DNA of 64,000 nt, from assembly GCA_017307505.1 (NCBI GenBank), contig JAFKEE010000034.1:248001-312000 (forward strand). Reading direction: 5' to 3'. The notes under the pieces are model-generated. The model ran no database searches. It saw only the letters and a list, made by a program, of their open reading frames with translations, and was not told the DNA's origin. This document shows, piece after piece, positions 48,667 to 58,344 of the stretch. This stretch comes from Acidobacteriota bacterium. GTDB taxonomy: Bacteria > Acidobacteriota > Terriglobia > Bryobacterales > Bryobacteraceae. Position numbers and translations under genes: made by a program. Within the stretch, counting starts at the first letter, position 1. The number at the start of each line of letters is the position of its first letter.

Positions 48667-49206
48667 TCAAGCTTCACGCAGAAGCCTCAGCCCGGTATAG
48701 ATATAGTGCAATCCGCTCACCACCGTGCCCGCCGCTGCAAGCCAAAGAAACGACGTAATCACCCAATGGGGTGGATAGCCCGGCCAGGCGAGATCCATGA
48801 TGATCCAGCCGGCTAGCCCTAACTGAAAGAAAGTGCTGATTTTGCCCCAGACGCTGGGCGGCAGCGAGCGGATTTTTGTAAAAACCAGGGCAATGACGGA
48901 AAAAGAGAGAATCATCGCATCGCGGCCCAGCACCAGCCCCACCAGCCACCAGGGCATCGAGCCGCCGAAGGCCAGCCCCAGATAGACCGTGATCGCCAGC
49001 ACCTTGTCGGCGATAGGATCCAGCATGCCGCCCAGTTTTGACTGCCAGTGGAAACGCCGAGCCAGGTAGCCATCCAGCATGTCCGAAAAACCGGCCACGA
49101 ACATGAGGGGAAAGGCGCCGCGCGCGTCATGCCGGGCCAGGAAGACCCCAATTAAAGGAGTGAACAGGATTCGAAGGATTGTGATGGTGTTCGGCAGGTA
49201 TCGCAT
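48667..49206 (-). CDS. pgsA: CDP-alcohol phosphatidyltransferase, PgsA-type
   Basis: A 179-residue integral membrane enzyme that transfers the phosphatidyl group from CDP-diacylglycerol to glycerol-3-phosphate. The full signature DG-xx-AR-x8-G-x3-D-x3-D is present as DGYLARRFHWQSKLGGMLDPIAD. The initial MRYLPNTITILRILFTPLI is typical. Its ATG overlaps the lpxC stop by one base (TAATG), giving an lpxC-pgsA coupled pair. Confidence 0.93.
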   Translation of the reverse strand: MRYLPNTITILRILFTPLIGVFLARHDARGAFPLMFVAGFSDMLDGYLARRFHWQSKLGGMLDPIADKVLAITVYLGLAFGGSMPWWLVGLVLGRDAMILSFSVIALVFTKIRSLPPSVWGKISTFFQLGLAGWIIMDLAWPGYPPHWVITSFLWLAAAGTVVSGLHYIYTGLRLLREA

Positions 49207-50114
49207 TAGAACGACGCCGCGTGCACCAGATCCACTGAACTCTCATCGCCCGTGACGATCTCGTACAACGACGGGTCGGACATGATCTTTGCCACCAGCG
49301 CCACGTGCATGGCGTGGCCGGCACGTTCCGCGATCACGTGGCCGCGCAGGGACCGGCCGATCAGGGCGAGGTCCCCAATCAGGTCCAGGGCCTTGTGGCG
49401 GCACGGCTCATCGGGGAAGCGGAGCCCGCCGGGATTCATCACGCTGTCTTCCGTAAAGCAGACGGCGGAATCGAGCGTGGCGCCGCGGATCAGGCCCATG
49501 TTCCGCATCTGGTCCAGCTCAGGGGCAAACCCGAACGTGCGCGCCGGAGCCAGCTCCCGCGCGTAGTTCTCCGGCGTGACTTCCATTTCCAGAGACTGGC
49601 CGCTCACCAGGGGGTGCTTGAAGTAGACGTGGCAGGTGAGCTGGAACGTGTCGGCCGGCAGGATTGAGATGCGCTTGCCCTGGCCTTCCAGGCTGACCGG
49701 ACGCAGCACGCTGAGAAAGCGCCGCCGCCGCCGGGAATGCTTGATGCCCGCCTCCCGCAGCAACTCGACAAACGGCAGGCCGCTGCCATCCAGGATGGGC
49801 ACTTCCAGGTTGTCGATCTCCACATAGGCATTGTCGATGCCCATGCTGTACAGCGTGCTCAGCAGGTGTTCCGTGGTGGATATCAGCACGCCCTGGCGCA
49901 TCAGGCTCGTGGCGTAGCTCACGCGCTGGACATACTTCCAACTGGCGGGAATCTCGAAGTTGTCGAGGTCCGTCCGGCGAAAAACGATGCCCGTGCCGGG
50001 CGCCGCCGGGACGATGCGGATGTTCACGGGCACTCCGCTGTGCAACCCTACGCCCGAAGCTGCTACCGGGCGCTGGATAGTGGTCTCAAATTTCAATCGC
50101 GACTCCGTTCTCAT
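49206..50114 (-). CDS. lpxC: UDP-3-O-acyl-N-acetylglucosamine deacetylase
   Basis: A 302-residue LpxC, the committed, zinc-dependent step of lipid A synthesis. Motifs present: GVGLHSG at the start, TEHLLSTLYSMGIDNAYVEIDN with the first zinc His, and the downstream HKALDLIGDLALIG with the second His and Asp, plus ERAGHAMHVALV with the base His. The ATG at 50114 gives the usual start; a longer reading overlaps the polA promoter region. Its presence shows an outer membrane with lipid A. Confidence 0.95.
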   Translation of the reverse strand: MRTESRLKFETTIQRPVAASGVGLHSGVPVNIRIVPAAPGTGIVFRRTDLDNFEIPASWKYVQRVSYATSLMRQGVLISTTEHLLSTLYSMGIDNAYVEIDNLEVPILDGSGLPFVELLREAGIKHSRRRRRFLSVLRPVSLEGQGKRISILPADTFQLTCHVYFKHPLVSGQSLEMEVTPENYARELAPARTFGFAPELDQMRNMGLIRGATLDSAVCFTEDSVMNPGGLRFPDEPCRHKALDLIGDLALIGRSLRGHVIAERAGHAMHVALVAKIMSDPSLYEIVTGDESSVDLVHAASF

Positions 50115-50159
50115 CCTAACAGACTTAAAACCGGCCGGTAAGTACTTTGTCTCTTTAGA

Positions 50160-50186
50160 TTTACAAATTTTGGAATGTGGTAATAT
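50160..50186 (+). promoter_or_regulatory. Probable extended -10 promoter for polA
   Basis: TTTACA (50160-50165) and TAATAT (50181-50186) with a 15-bp spacer and a TG dinucleotide one base before the -10. The weak spacing is compensated by the extended -10. It drives the rightward gene; the leftward lpxC shares this 143-bp intergenic region. Confidence 0.45.
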
Positions 50187-50257
50187 GGCCACAAACAAGC
50201 CTTCGGCTGTAGCCTGGATGCCACGATTGGGTTAGGTTTCCCACCCCTCGGAGTATC

Positions 50258-52624
50258 ATGAAACTCATGCCCCGGCTGTTCCTCGTCGACTCTTTCAACT
50301 TCATCTTCCGGGCCTTCCATGCCCGCCAGCGCATGAATGCTCCCCCCATGCGCACCTCCCGCGGCTCCTCCACGGAAGCCATCTATATCTTTCACAACAT
50401 GCTGCGGCGCCTGGTGAAGCAGTACCAGCCGGATTACCTGGCCGCCGTCTACGAGTCCGAGGGACCCACCTTCCGCGACGAGGCGTTCGCTGACTACAAA
50501 GCCACCCGCACCGAGACTCCGCCGGAACTCATCGAGCAGTTGCCCGCCATCGAACGCATGCTGGGCGCCATGCGGATCCCTGTCCTGAAGTTGAAGGGGT
50601 ATGAAGCCGACGACATCATCGGCACCGTGGCCTGGAAAACCGCCTCGCCGGACCTGGAGGTCTGGGTCATCTCCTCCGACAAGGACATGCTCCAACTGGT
50701 GAATGACCATGTCCGGATGCTCGACGCGATGAAGAACGACACGCTCTACGATCCGGCTAAGGTCAAGGAATATAAGGGAGTAACGCCGGAGCAGATTCCT
50801 GACCTGCTGGCTCTGGTGGGCGACACCGTCGACAACATCCCTGGAGCGCCGGGCATCGGGGACAAAGGCGCGGTCCAGTTGCTGGAGCAGTTCGGGTCTC
50901 TGCCAGCCCTGCTCGACCGGGCCCCGGAGGTCACCCGCAAAGCCTATCGCGAGAGCCTTCTCAACAACCGCGACCAGATCCTCTTCAGCCGCAAACTAGC
51001 CACCATCGAGACGGCCGCTCCCTTCGAGTTCCACCTGGACGACCTCGCCATCCAGGGGCCGGACGTGCCTTCCCTGGCCGAGTTCTACCGTGAGTATGAG
51101 TTCTACAGCTTCCTGAAAGAGCTGAACGTGGACGCGCCCCCGGCAGTCGCGGAGGAACCTGCCGAAGTCATTGATTCCAGGATCGTTTTCGATTACAAAG
51201 CCCACCTGTCCGCCGGCAATCCGCCACTCGACCCGCCGGTCGAAGACCTCCTTCTTTACTCCTTCCTTGTGCTGGCCGATCCGTCCGCCTGCCAGTTGGA
51301 GCCCCTGGTCATGCGCTACCTGGAGCGGCCCGGCGCCACCCAGGCGGAGACCCTCCAGTTGTTGGCCGCCAGGCTGCGGCCCCTGGTCACTCCGGAGTTG
51401 AAGAAGCTCTACGACGAGCTGGACCTGCCGCTGGCGCCCGTCCTGGCGCGCATGGAGCGCACCGGGATCCGCATTGCGACCGAACAGCTTGCCTCCCTGT
51501 CCAGCCGCATGGAAGGCGAGATCGGCCATCTGACCGAGGAGATCTTCGCGCTCGCCGGAAAGCCATTCAACCTCAACTCCCCCAAGCAGTTAGGCGAGAT
51601 CCTGTTCGAGGATATGAAGCTGCCCACGCAGGGCAAGACCGGCAAGACCAAGGCCTACTCCACCGCCGCCGACGTCCTGGAAACTCTGGCGCTGGAATAC
51701 CCCATCGCCCAGAAGATCCTGGAGTACCGGCAGTTGGCGAAGCTGAAGGGGACCTATGTCGACGCGCTGCCCATGCTGCTGTCGCCGGCCGACCAGCGGC
51801 TGCACACCACTTTCAATCCCGCCGGCGCCGCCACCGGACGGCTGTCGTCCTCCAATCCGAATCTGCAGAACATCCCTGTTCGCACGGAGTTAGGCCGCGA
51901 GATCCGCGCCGCCTTCGTGCCCGATCCCGGCTGGACCATGCTGGTCGCCGACTACTCCCAGATCGAGCTCCGCCTGCTGGCCCACTACTCGGGCGACACC
52001 CTCCTGATGGACTCGTTCCGCCGGAACGAGGACGTTCACACGCGCACCGCTTCCGAAGTCTTCGGTGTCCCGCAACTGATGGTGACGCCGGAGATGCGCC
52101 GCAACGCCAAGGCGGTCAACTTCGGCATCGTCTACGGGCAAACCGCGTTTGGCCTGGCATCGCAGTTGGGCATCGCCCGGGATGAGGCCGACCGCTACAT
52201 CCGCAACTACTTCGAAATGTACGCCGGGGTAAAGAAGTGGATCGAGGCGACCATCGCCGAAGTGCGTCAAAGAGGCTACACTCTCACGCTCGATGGCCGC
52301 CGCCGGCCGATTCCGGACATCGCCGCCAAGAACCCGAATGCCCGCTCGTTTGCGGAGCGCACAGCGGTCAATACGCCGCTGCAGGGCACGGCCGCAGACC
52401 TCATCAAGCTGGCCATGATCCGCGTCGATACCGAGCTCACCAGGCGCAAACTGCAGACCCGCATGTTGCTGCAGGTCCACGACGAACTGGTGCTGGAGTG
52501 CCCGCCGGACGAGCTGGAAGAGGCGACGAAGCTGGTGAAGTCCACCATGGAGTCCGTGGTGAAGCTCAAAGTTCCGCTGCTGGTCGAGACCGGTCATGGC
52601 GCCAACTGGAGGGACGCGAAGTAA
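50258..52624 (+). CDS. polA: DNA polymerase I, short form with a lost 3'-5' exonuclease site
   Basis: A 788-residue protein, against about 930 in E. coli. Residues 1-290 are the 5'-3' exonuclease (FEN) domain with intact acidic residues (VDSFNFIFRAFHA, YEADDIIGT, SSDKDMLQLV, GDTVDNIPGAPGIG). About 385-788 is the polymerase: motif A VADYSQIELR, motif B RRNAKAVNFGIVYG and motif C VHDELVLEC. Between them only about 95 residues remain of the proofreading domain, with no DxE motif, so proofreading is absent. Such forms exist in other bacteria. GGAG five bases before the ATG supports the start. A separate DEDD-type nuclease gene follows 7 bp later. Confidence 0.95.
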   Translation: MKLMPRLFLVDSFNFIFRAFHARQRMNAPPMRTSRGSSTEAIYIFHNMLRRLVKQYQPDYLAAVYESEGPTFRDEAFADYKATRTETPPELIEQLPAIERMLGAMRIPVLKLKGYEADDIIGTVAWKTASPDLEVWVISSDKDMLQLVNDHVRMLDAMKNDTLYDPAKVKEYKGVTPEQIPDLLALVGDTVDNIPGAPGIGDKGAVQLLEQFGSLPALLDRAPEVTRKAYRESLLNNRDQILFSRKLATIETAAPFEFHLDDLAIQGPDVPSLAEFYREYEFYSFLKELNVDAPPAVAEEPAEVIDSRIVFDYKAHLSAGNPPLDPPVEDLLLYSFLVLADPSACQLEPLVMRYLERPGATQAETLQLLAARLRPLVTPELKKLYDELDLPLAPVLARMERTGIRIATEQLASLSSRMEGEIGHLTEEIFALAGKPFNLNSPKQLGEILFEDMKLPTQGKTGKTKAYSTAADVLETLALEYPIAQKILEYRQLAKLKGTYVDALPMLLSPADQRLHTTFNPAGAATGRLSSSNPNLQNIPVRTELGREIRAAFVPDPGWTMLVADYSQIELRLLAHYSGDTLLMDSFRRNEDVHTRTASEVFGVPQLMVTPEMRRNAKAVNFGIVYGQTAFGLASQLGIARDEADRYIRNYFEMYAGVKKWIEATIAEVRQRGYTLTLDGRRRPIPDIAAKNPNARSFAERTAVNTPLQGTAADLIKLAMIRVDTELTRRKLQTRMLLQVHDELVLECPPDELEEATKLVKSTMESVVKLKVPLLVETGHGANWRDAK

Positions 52625-52631
52625 GGTCCGC

Positions 52632-53840
52632 ATGGATCCCCTGAAGGCCCAACTCGAGGCCCTGCGCGCACGGCTCCAGAAGATCGACGAGCGGTACCAG
52701 ACGGAGCCGCTGCCGGAAACCCGTGCCCTGCCCGACGGGCAGGAAGTGCGGTCAGAGGATGGCACGCACTGGGAGATCGATCGCCACTGGCCGGCCCACT
52801 ACCGCCACGGAACCGCCGACGTCGGCGCCCTGAGTGAACTGCCGCAGGATCTGCTCGCCGCGCTGGTCAACGAGGAGGGTGTCACTGTGCCGCCCGAGCG
52901 CTGGGCTTTTCTCGATACGGAAACCAGCGGGCTTTCCGGCGGCTCCGGCGCGTTCGCCTTCCTGGTGGGCGTCGGCGGCATCACTGCCAGCGGCTTTGTC
53001 CTGAAGCAGTTCTTTATGCGGGACCACGGCGAGGAGCCGTCAATGCTGAAGGCGCTCTCGGCTTACCTGGACCAGTTCGACCTGCTGGTCACCTACAACG
53101 GCCGCTCCTTCGACCAGCCGCTGCTCGAGACCCGCTACCGTCTGCTGCGAATCCGCGAGCCGTTCCTTCGTCTCAAGCACGTCGACCTGCTCTACTCCGC
53201 CCGCCGGCTGTGGCGTCTGGCGCTGGAGAGCTGCCGGCTGCAGGAGCTGGAACAGCGCATTCTGGGCGTCGAACGCCACGGCGACGTCGACGGCCAGTTC
53301 ATCCCGAATCTCTACTTCGAGTACCTGAGAACCGGTAACTTTGCCCCGCTGCGGCCGGTGATCTCGCACAACGCGGTGGACATCCTCTCGCTGGCCTGCC
53401 TGACGGCCATCGTGCCGGTCGCCTTCCGCGAACCGCAGCGGCTCACCTCCGGCGCCGAGATGGTCGCCCTGGCCCGCTGGTTCCGGAACGAAGGCCGGGC
53501 GGAGGACGCGCTCATGCTCATGCGGCAGGCGCTCAAACGGCAATTGCAGGAGCCGCTGCTCTTCGAGACGCTGTGGCATGTGGCCGATATGGAGCGCAAA
53601 CTCGAACGTCACGATGCCGCCGTGGAGGTGTGGACGGAGCTGTCCACCATCCGCAATCCCTGGCAGGCCAGGGCTTTAGAGCGGCTGGCCATCCACTACG
53701 AGCGCCGCGAGAAGAACCTCGCCATGGCCTTCGAGATGACGCTGGCCGCGCAGCTCATCGAGGATAGTGAAGCGCTGCAGAAGCGCGCCGCCCGGCTGTC
53801 GAAGAAGGCATCCGGACCGAAATCCGGGCGGCTCCTCTAG
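52632..53840 (+). CDS. DEDD-type 3'-5' exonuclease (YprB/RNase_H_2-like)
   Basis: A 402-residue protein. After a coiled, charged N-terminus (LEALRARLQKIDERY) comes an RNase H-like exonuclease domain (about 90-265): FLDTETSGLSGG (DxE), YNGRSFDQPLL (D) and HNAVDILSL (H, D), the four acidic residues and His of DEDDh enzymes. The YprB family of Firmicutes has the same type. A helical repeat tail (about 270-380) resembles TPR units and may bind a partner. It starts 7 bp after polA, so the two are cotranslated. Supplying proofreading or primer-removal activity to the polymerase is a reasonable inference. Confidence 0.85.
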   Translation: MDPLKAQLEALRARLQKIDERYQTEPLPETRALPDGQEVRSEDGTHWEIDRHWPAHYRHGTADVGALSELPQDLLAALVNEEGVTVPPERWAFLDTETSGLSGGSGAFAFLVGVGGITASGFVLKQFFMRDHGEEPSMLKALSAYLDQFDLLVTYNGRSFDQPLLETRYRLLRIREPFLRLKHVDLLYSARRLWRLALESCRLQELEQRILGVERHGDVDGQFIPNLYFEYLRTGNFAPLRPVISHNAVDILSLACLTAIVPVAFREPQRLTSGAEMVALARWFRNEGRAEDALMLMRQALKRQLQEPLLFETLWHVADMERKLERHDAAVEVWTELSTIRNPWQARALERLAIHYERREKNLAMAFEMTLAAQLIEDSEALQKRAARLSKKASGPKSGRLL

Positions 53841-53976
53841 CGGCCTCACGTACACAAGAGTGAATTTTACGACAGTAGAATCTTCTGTCTTCCCTGTCAG
53901 ATAGCAACTTTCCGCTAGGTCCGCGCGCAGGAACTGAGGTACGATTCCTTAATCGCGATCTGAATGTGACTGGGGA

Positions 53977-53994
53977 TTCATTGAATGTTCATTG
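53977..53994 (+). repeat. TTCATTG direct repeat, 11-bp phase
   Basis: TTCATTG occurs at 53977-53983 and 53988-53994, one helical turn apart, about 105 bp before the TonB-dependent receptor gene. It may be part of a regulator site. The remaining 53841-54097 shows no gene. Confidence 0.3.
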
Positions 53995-54097
53995 TGAACT
54001 GCTATTCCTGGTTGCGGCTTCAGGTCGTCAGGGGTGCGAAGTGTGCTTCGCGCGTTCACTTCCGATGACCATGCTGTCCGGTGCTTCTCTGTTGAAA

Positions 54098-57000
54098 ATG
54101 AACACACTCAAGGTCTCTCTCAAAACAGCGCTGACTGCCGCGCTCGCGGCGATTCTCCTGTCAGCTACTCTTCTGGCTCAGTTCGACACCGCCACTGTCC
54201 TTGGCACCATCCGCGACTCGTCCCGCCTGCCGGTGCACGGCAGCACGGTGACGGTGACGAACACGCAAACCGGTGTCTCCCAAACGGCGGAGACGAATGA
54301 GTCCGGTGACTATCAGTTCTTCAATCTCAAAGCCGGAACCTATACGGTTTCCGCCGAAGCCAAGGGCTTCAAGCGCGTCACCGCCGCCCAATTCACGGTG
54401 AACGTGAGCGCCCGCCAGCGCGTCGATCTGGAACTGCCTGTCGGCACGGTCACCGAGACGGTGGACGTCACAGCCGCCGCGGCGCAGCTCGAGGCCGATA
54501 CCAGCTCGCGCGGCACGGTCGTCGGCAACCAGCAGATCGTCAACCTGCCGCTGAACGGGCGCGCCTACGCCGACCTGGCGCTGCTGGTGCCCGGCGTCCG
54601 CAAGTCCGATCTCGCCAACGGCAGTACACCGCGCGACGCCTCGTTCAACGTGAACGGCATGCGCAGCTCGCAGAACAACTTCGTCGTCGACGGCGTGGAC
54701 AACAACGCGTACGGCACTTCCAACCAGGGCTTCTCGAACCAGGTGGTGCAGCCGTCGCCCGACGCCGTGCAGGAGTTCCGCGTCGAGACCAGCAACTACA
54801 GCGCCGAGTTCGGCCGCGCCGGCGGCGCGATTGTGAATGTGAGCATCAAGAGCGGCTCCAACGACTATCACGGCTCCGTCTATGAGTTCCTGCGCAACAC
54901 GTCGCTGAATGCGACGGGCTTCATCAAGCCGGTGCAGAACACCAAGCCGGTGCTGATCCAGAATCAGTACGGTGGTGCGTTCGGCGGCGCAATCAAGAAG
55001 GACAAGTCATTCTTCTTCGCCGATTTTGAAGGCTACCGCCGCGTTGAAAAAACGATCATGTTCGCCACCATCCCGACGGTGGACCAGAAGAACGGCATCT
55101 TCTCCACCACGGTGCAGAATCCCTTCACCGGAGCGGTGTACAGCCCAGGCCAACTGCCGTCCTCGCAGATCAGCAAGTTCGCCAGCACCGTGTTCGGCGC
55201 GCTGCCGGCCCCGAACCTGCCCGGCCTCTCGAACAACTATCAGTCGCTGCCCACCCAGCCCACGAATGTCGACAAGGGGGACGGCCGCTACGACCAGTAT
55301 TTCGGTTCGAAGCTGACGGCGTTCGTCCGCTACAGCCACCGTCTCTCGCAGCAGCAGGTGCCGGCCGCGATTCCGGGCCTGTCGGGCGGCAACAGCAACG
55401 GCGATGTGCGCGTGCTGAACTACCAGACCGCGGGCGGCCTGACCTACACGATGAGCCCTACCTCGGTGATCGAGTTCCGCATCGGCGTCGGCAAGACCGA
55501 GGGCGGCAAGACGCCCTGGTTCGTGGGACAGCCCAGCGTGGCCTCGCAGCTTGGGCTACCGAACTATCCCACCGACAAGCGCTTCACCGGTGGTCTGTAT
55601 CCGCAGTCGATCAGCGGCTACGCGCAACTGGGCGTGCAGGGCAGCAACCCTCAGTTCCAGAACCCCTTCCTGATCAACCCCAAGGTGAACTACTCGCGCA
55701 TCATGGGCCGTCATACGCTGAAGGCCGGCTACGAGTACCAGAGTGTCAGCACTGAGATCGACGACTTCAACCCGAAGTCCGGCACCGACACCTATGCGGG
55801 CCGCTTCAGCAAGGTCGCCGGTACGGCCAACAACAACGAGCAGTATCTGGCCGACTTCCTCTTTGGCGCGCGCAGCAACTATCAGCTCAACAGCGCGACC
55901 ATCGTGAACCTGCAGCAACGGATGCACTTCTTCTATGTCCAGGACGACTGGAAGGTGAGCCCGAAGCTGGTGGTGAATGCCGGCCTGCGCTATGAATACG
56001 GCACGCCGCAGTGGGCCGACCAGAACATTCTGTCCAACTTCGATCCCATCTCGAACAAGCTGATCCAGGCGCAGGACGGCGATATCTATAGCCGTTCGCT
56101 CGTCCACCCGGATCGCAACAACTTCGCTCCGCGCCTGGGCATCGCCTATACGCTGCGGCCGAAGACGGTCATCCGCTCGGCCTATGGCGTCAGCTTCATC
56201 CACTTCAACCGCATGGGCGGTGAGAATCTGCTGTCGTACAACCTGCCGAACATCCTGAACCCGTCCATCGACCAGGCGCCCAGCACGGCCACCTCAGCCC
56301 CCCTGGCGCTGTGCACCAGTAACTCGCAGACTCCCGGCACATGCTTCCGCACGACGGAAATGGGCTATCCGGACAACTTCCTGCAGCTCTCGAACGTGAA
56401 GCAGATCAACGTCCGCGCCAACTACATCCCGGCGGACTACCGCACCAGCTATGTCCAGAACTGGCACTTCACCATCCAGCAGGAGCTGGCGAAGGACTTT
56501 GTGCTCGACCTCGGTTATGTCGGTACGCGCGGCGTCGGCCTCATGATCCTGGGCGACTACAATCAGGCGCGTGTGAACAGCGATGGCACCAGCCTGCAGG
56601 CGCGCCGGCCCAATCAGGCGTTCGGGCTCATCCAGATCGCCTTTGGCGGCGGCTTCCTGAGCTACCACGCCTTCCAGGCCAAGCTGGAGAAGCGCTTCAG
56701 CGGCGGCTTCTACCTGCTGAACTCATTCACCTTTTCGAAGGCGATTGACAACGCCAGCGGCCACCTGGAAGCCAGCAACGGCGACAACTCCCGCGTGAAC
56801 TTCCGCGACCTGCGCCACGAGCGCGGCGTCTCCGGCTATGACCAGCCGTTCAACAACACGACCACGGTGGTCTATGACCTGCCGTTCGGCGCCAAGCAGA
56901 AGTTCGGCTCGAGCTGGAACAAGGCCACCGACTACGTCCTGGGCGGCTGGCGCCTCACCGGCATCAACACCATGTCCAGCGGCAATCCCGTCAACCTCAG

Positions 57001-57394
57001 CTACAGCCCGGCGTCGGACTTCCAGGTGAGCGGCTCGCCCACCTACCGGCCCAACGTCACCGGCGATCCCATGATGCCGGAAGCGCAGCGCGATCGCCTG
57101 CACTGGCTGAATCCGGCCACTGTCAGCGCGCCGACGGACCGCACCCAGCCCTTCGGCAACGCGGGCCGCAACATCGCCCGCGCGCCGTCCCTTTATCAGC
57201 TCGACCTGGGCCTGCACAAGGACTTCCCCGTGACCGAACGGTTCAAGGTGTCGTTCCGTGCCGAGGCGTTCAACCTCTTCAACAAGACGAACTTCTCAGC
57301 CCCGAACGCGAACATCTCGAACACCAACTTCGGCACGATCACCAGCACCTATCCGGCCCGTCAGCTGCAGTTCGGCCTGAAGGTTTTGTTCTAG
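54098..57394 (+). CDS. Oar-like TonB-dependent receptor with N-terminal carboxypeptidase-regulatory domain
   Basis: A 1098-residue outer-membrane protein. A signal peptide (TALTAALAAILLSATLLA) is followed by a CarboxypepD_reg domain (about 30-115: TVLGTIRDSSRLPVHGSTV, NESGDYQFFNLKAGTYTV), a plug-like region (VVGNQQIVNLPLNGRAYADLALLVPGV, NFVVDGVDNNAYG) and a long beta-barrel that ends KVLF, with the aromatic end needed for barrel assembly. Families of this kind import large polysaccharide or peptide fragments in acidobacteria. The start at 54098 is the one that gives a proper signal peptide; two earlier in-frame ATGs are possible. Confidence 0.92.
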   Translation: MNTLKVSLKTALTAALAAILLSATLLAQFDTATVLGTIRDSSRLPVHGSTVTVTNTQTGVSQTAETNESGDYQFFNLKAGTYTVSAEAKGFKRVTAAQFTVNVSARQRVDLELPVGTVTETVDVTAAAAQLEADTSSRGTVVGNQQIVNLPLNGRAYADLALLVPGVRKSDLANGSTPRDASFNVNGMRSSQNNFVVDGVDNNAYGTSNQGFSNQVVQPSPDAVQEFRVETSNYSAEFGRAGGAIVNVSIKSGSNDYHGSVYEFLRNTSLNATGFIKPVQNTKPVLIQNQYGGAFGGAIKKDKSFFFADFEGYRRVEKTIMFATIPTVDQKNGIFSTTVQNPFTGAVYSPGQLPSSQISKFASTVFGALPAPNLPGLSNNYQSLPTQPTNVDKGDGRYDQYFGSKLTAFVRYSHRLSQQQVPAAIPGLSGGNSNGDVRVLNYQTAGGLTYTMSPTSVIEFRIGVGKTEGGKTPWFVGQPSVASQLGLPNYPTDKRFTGGLYPQSISGYAQLGVQGSNPQFQNPFLINPKVNYSRIMGRHTLKAGYEYQSVSTEIDDFNPKSGTDTYAGRFSKVAGTANNNEQYLADFLFGARSNYQLNSATIVNLQQRMHFFYVQDDWKVSPKLVVNAGLRYEYGTPQWADQNILSNFDPISNKLIQAQDGDIYSRSLVHPDRNNFAPRLGIAYTLRPKTVIRSAYGVSFIHFNRMGGENLLSYNLPNILNPSIDQAPSTATSAPLALCTSNSQTPGTCFRTTEMGYPDNFLQLSNVKQINVRANYIPADYRTSYVQNWHFTIQQELAKDFVLDLGYVGTRGVGLMILGDYNQARVNSDGTSLQARRPNQAFGLIQIAFGGGFLSYHAFQAKLEKRFSGGFYLLNSFTFSKAIDNASGHLEASNGDNSRVNFRDLRHERGVSGYDQPFNNTTTVVYDLPFGAKQKFGSSWNKATDYVLGGWRLTGINTMSSGNPVNLSYSPASDFQVSGSPTYRPNVTGDPMMPEAQRDRLHWLNPATVSAPTDRTQPFGNAGRNIARAPSLYQLDLGLHKDFPVTERFKVSFRAEAFNLFNKTNFSAPNANISNTNFGTITSTYPARQLQFGLKVLF

Positions 57395-57405
57395 AGACCA
57401 CACAC

Positions 57406-58338
57406 ATGATCATCCACAGGAAGCAATTCCTGCAGGTGGCTGGCGGGGGACTCCTGTCCCTCGCCTCACCTCGCCTGCTTGACGCCGATCCGGGGTCCGG
57501 CAAGTTCTATTTTGCCGTCATCGCCGACTCCCACATCATTGACGACTTCTACAAGGGCCCCGAAGGGAGTCCCGAGGACACCGAGTCCATCTTCAAGACA
57601 ACCGAGCGCCTCACGCAGACGCGCGATTATCTGAACAAGCTGCAGCCGAAGATGGATCTCACGTTCCTGGTGGGCGACTACTTCCACAACTACCCTTCGC
57701 CGGACGTCGATTTCTATTTCCAGAACAAGACCCGCATCGACATTGCGAAGTCGATTACCGATGGCTTCACGATGCCAGTGCACGTGGGCTACGGCAATCA
57801 CGATTACGGGGTCCCGAAGGTATCCCACGCGGTCTCCCACGAGTTGTTCCGGCGCAAGCTCGGCCTGCAGCCTTACTATTCGGTGGAGCACAAGGGCTTC
57901 CAGTTCCTCCACCTCAACAACTTCCTGGGCGATACCTGGCAGCCCGGGCATGCCAGGTTCGACAAGAAGGTGGGCAGCCTGGGCGAGGAACAGTTGAACT
58001 GGCTGGAAGCGAAGCTGCAGGCGCACAAGCCCACCTTCGTCTTCATCCATTTCCCCCTGTCGATTGTGGCGCCCAAGGAGAAGGCCGATTTTGGGCTGCA
58101 TCCCCTGCTGAAGAAGCACAAGGATACGGTGCAGCTGGTGGTATCAGGCCACTGGCACCGCTGGTTTGAGTTCGGGCGTTCCTACGGACCGCTGCACCAG
58201 GTGATCGCGGCCACCCGCTACGATCCGAATGCCTACCTGATCGTCGAGGCCGATACGGCGAAGCAGAGTCACCGCCTGCTGAACATCGACCTCGTGGACT
58301 GGAATACGCACTACAGCAAGCCGTGGCGCGGTCTGTAA
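57406..58338 (+). CDS. Exported metallophosphoesterase
   Basis: A 310-residue calcineurin-like phosphoesterase. An N-terminal leader, HRKQFLQVAGGGLLSLASP, fits a lipid- or Tat-type export signal. Metal motifs: FAVIADSHI (DxH), VGDYFHN (GD), GYGNHDYG (GNHD), FVFIHFPL and VVSGHWHRW (GHxH), all present. Substrates may be phospho-sugars, nucleotides or phosphodiesters. It starts 12 bp after the TonB-dependent receptor and is probably cotranscribed, so it may process imported or surface-bound phosphorylated substrates. Confidence 0.9.
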   Translation: MIIHRKQFLQVAGGGLLSLASPRLLDADPGSGKFYFAVIADSHIIDDFYKGPEGSPEDTESIFKTTERLTQTRDYLNKLQPKMDLTFLVGDYFHNYPSPDVDFYFQNKTRIDIAKSITDGFTMPVHVGYGNHDYGVPKVSHAVSHELFRRKLGLQPYYSVEHKGFQFLHLNNFLGDTWQPGHARFDKKVGSLGEEQLNWLEAKLQAHKPTFVFIHFPLSIVAPKEKADFGLHPLLKKHKDTVQLVVSGHWHRWFEFGRSYGPLHQVIAATRYDPNAYLIVEADTAKQSHRLLNIDLVDWNTHYSKPWRGL

Positions 58339-58344
58339 GGTTTC

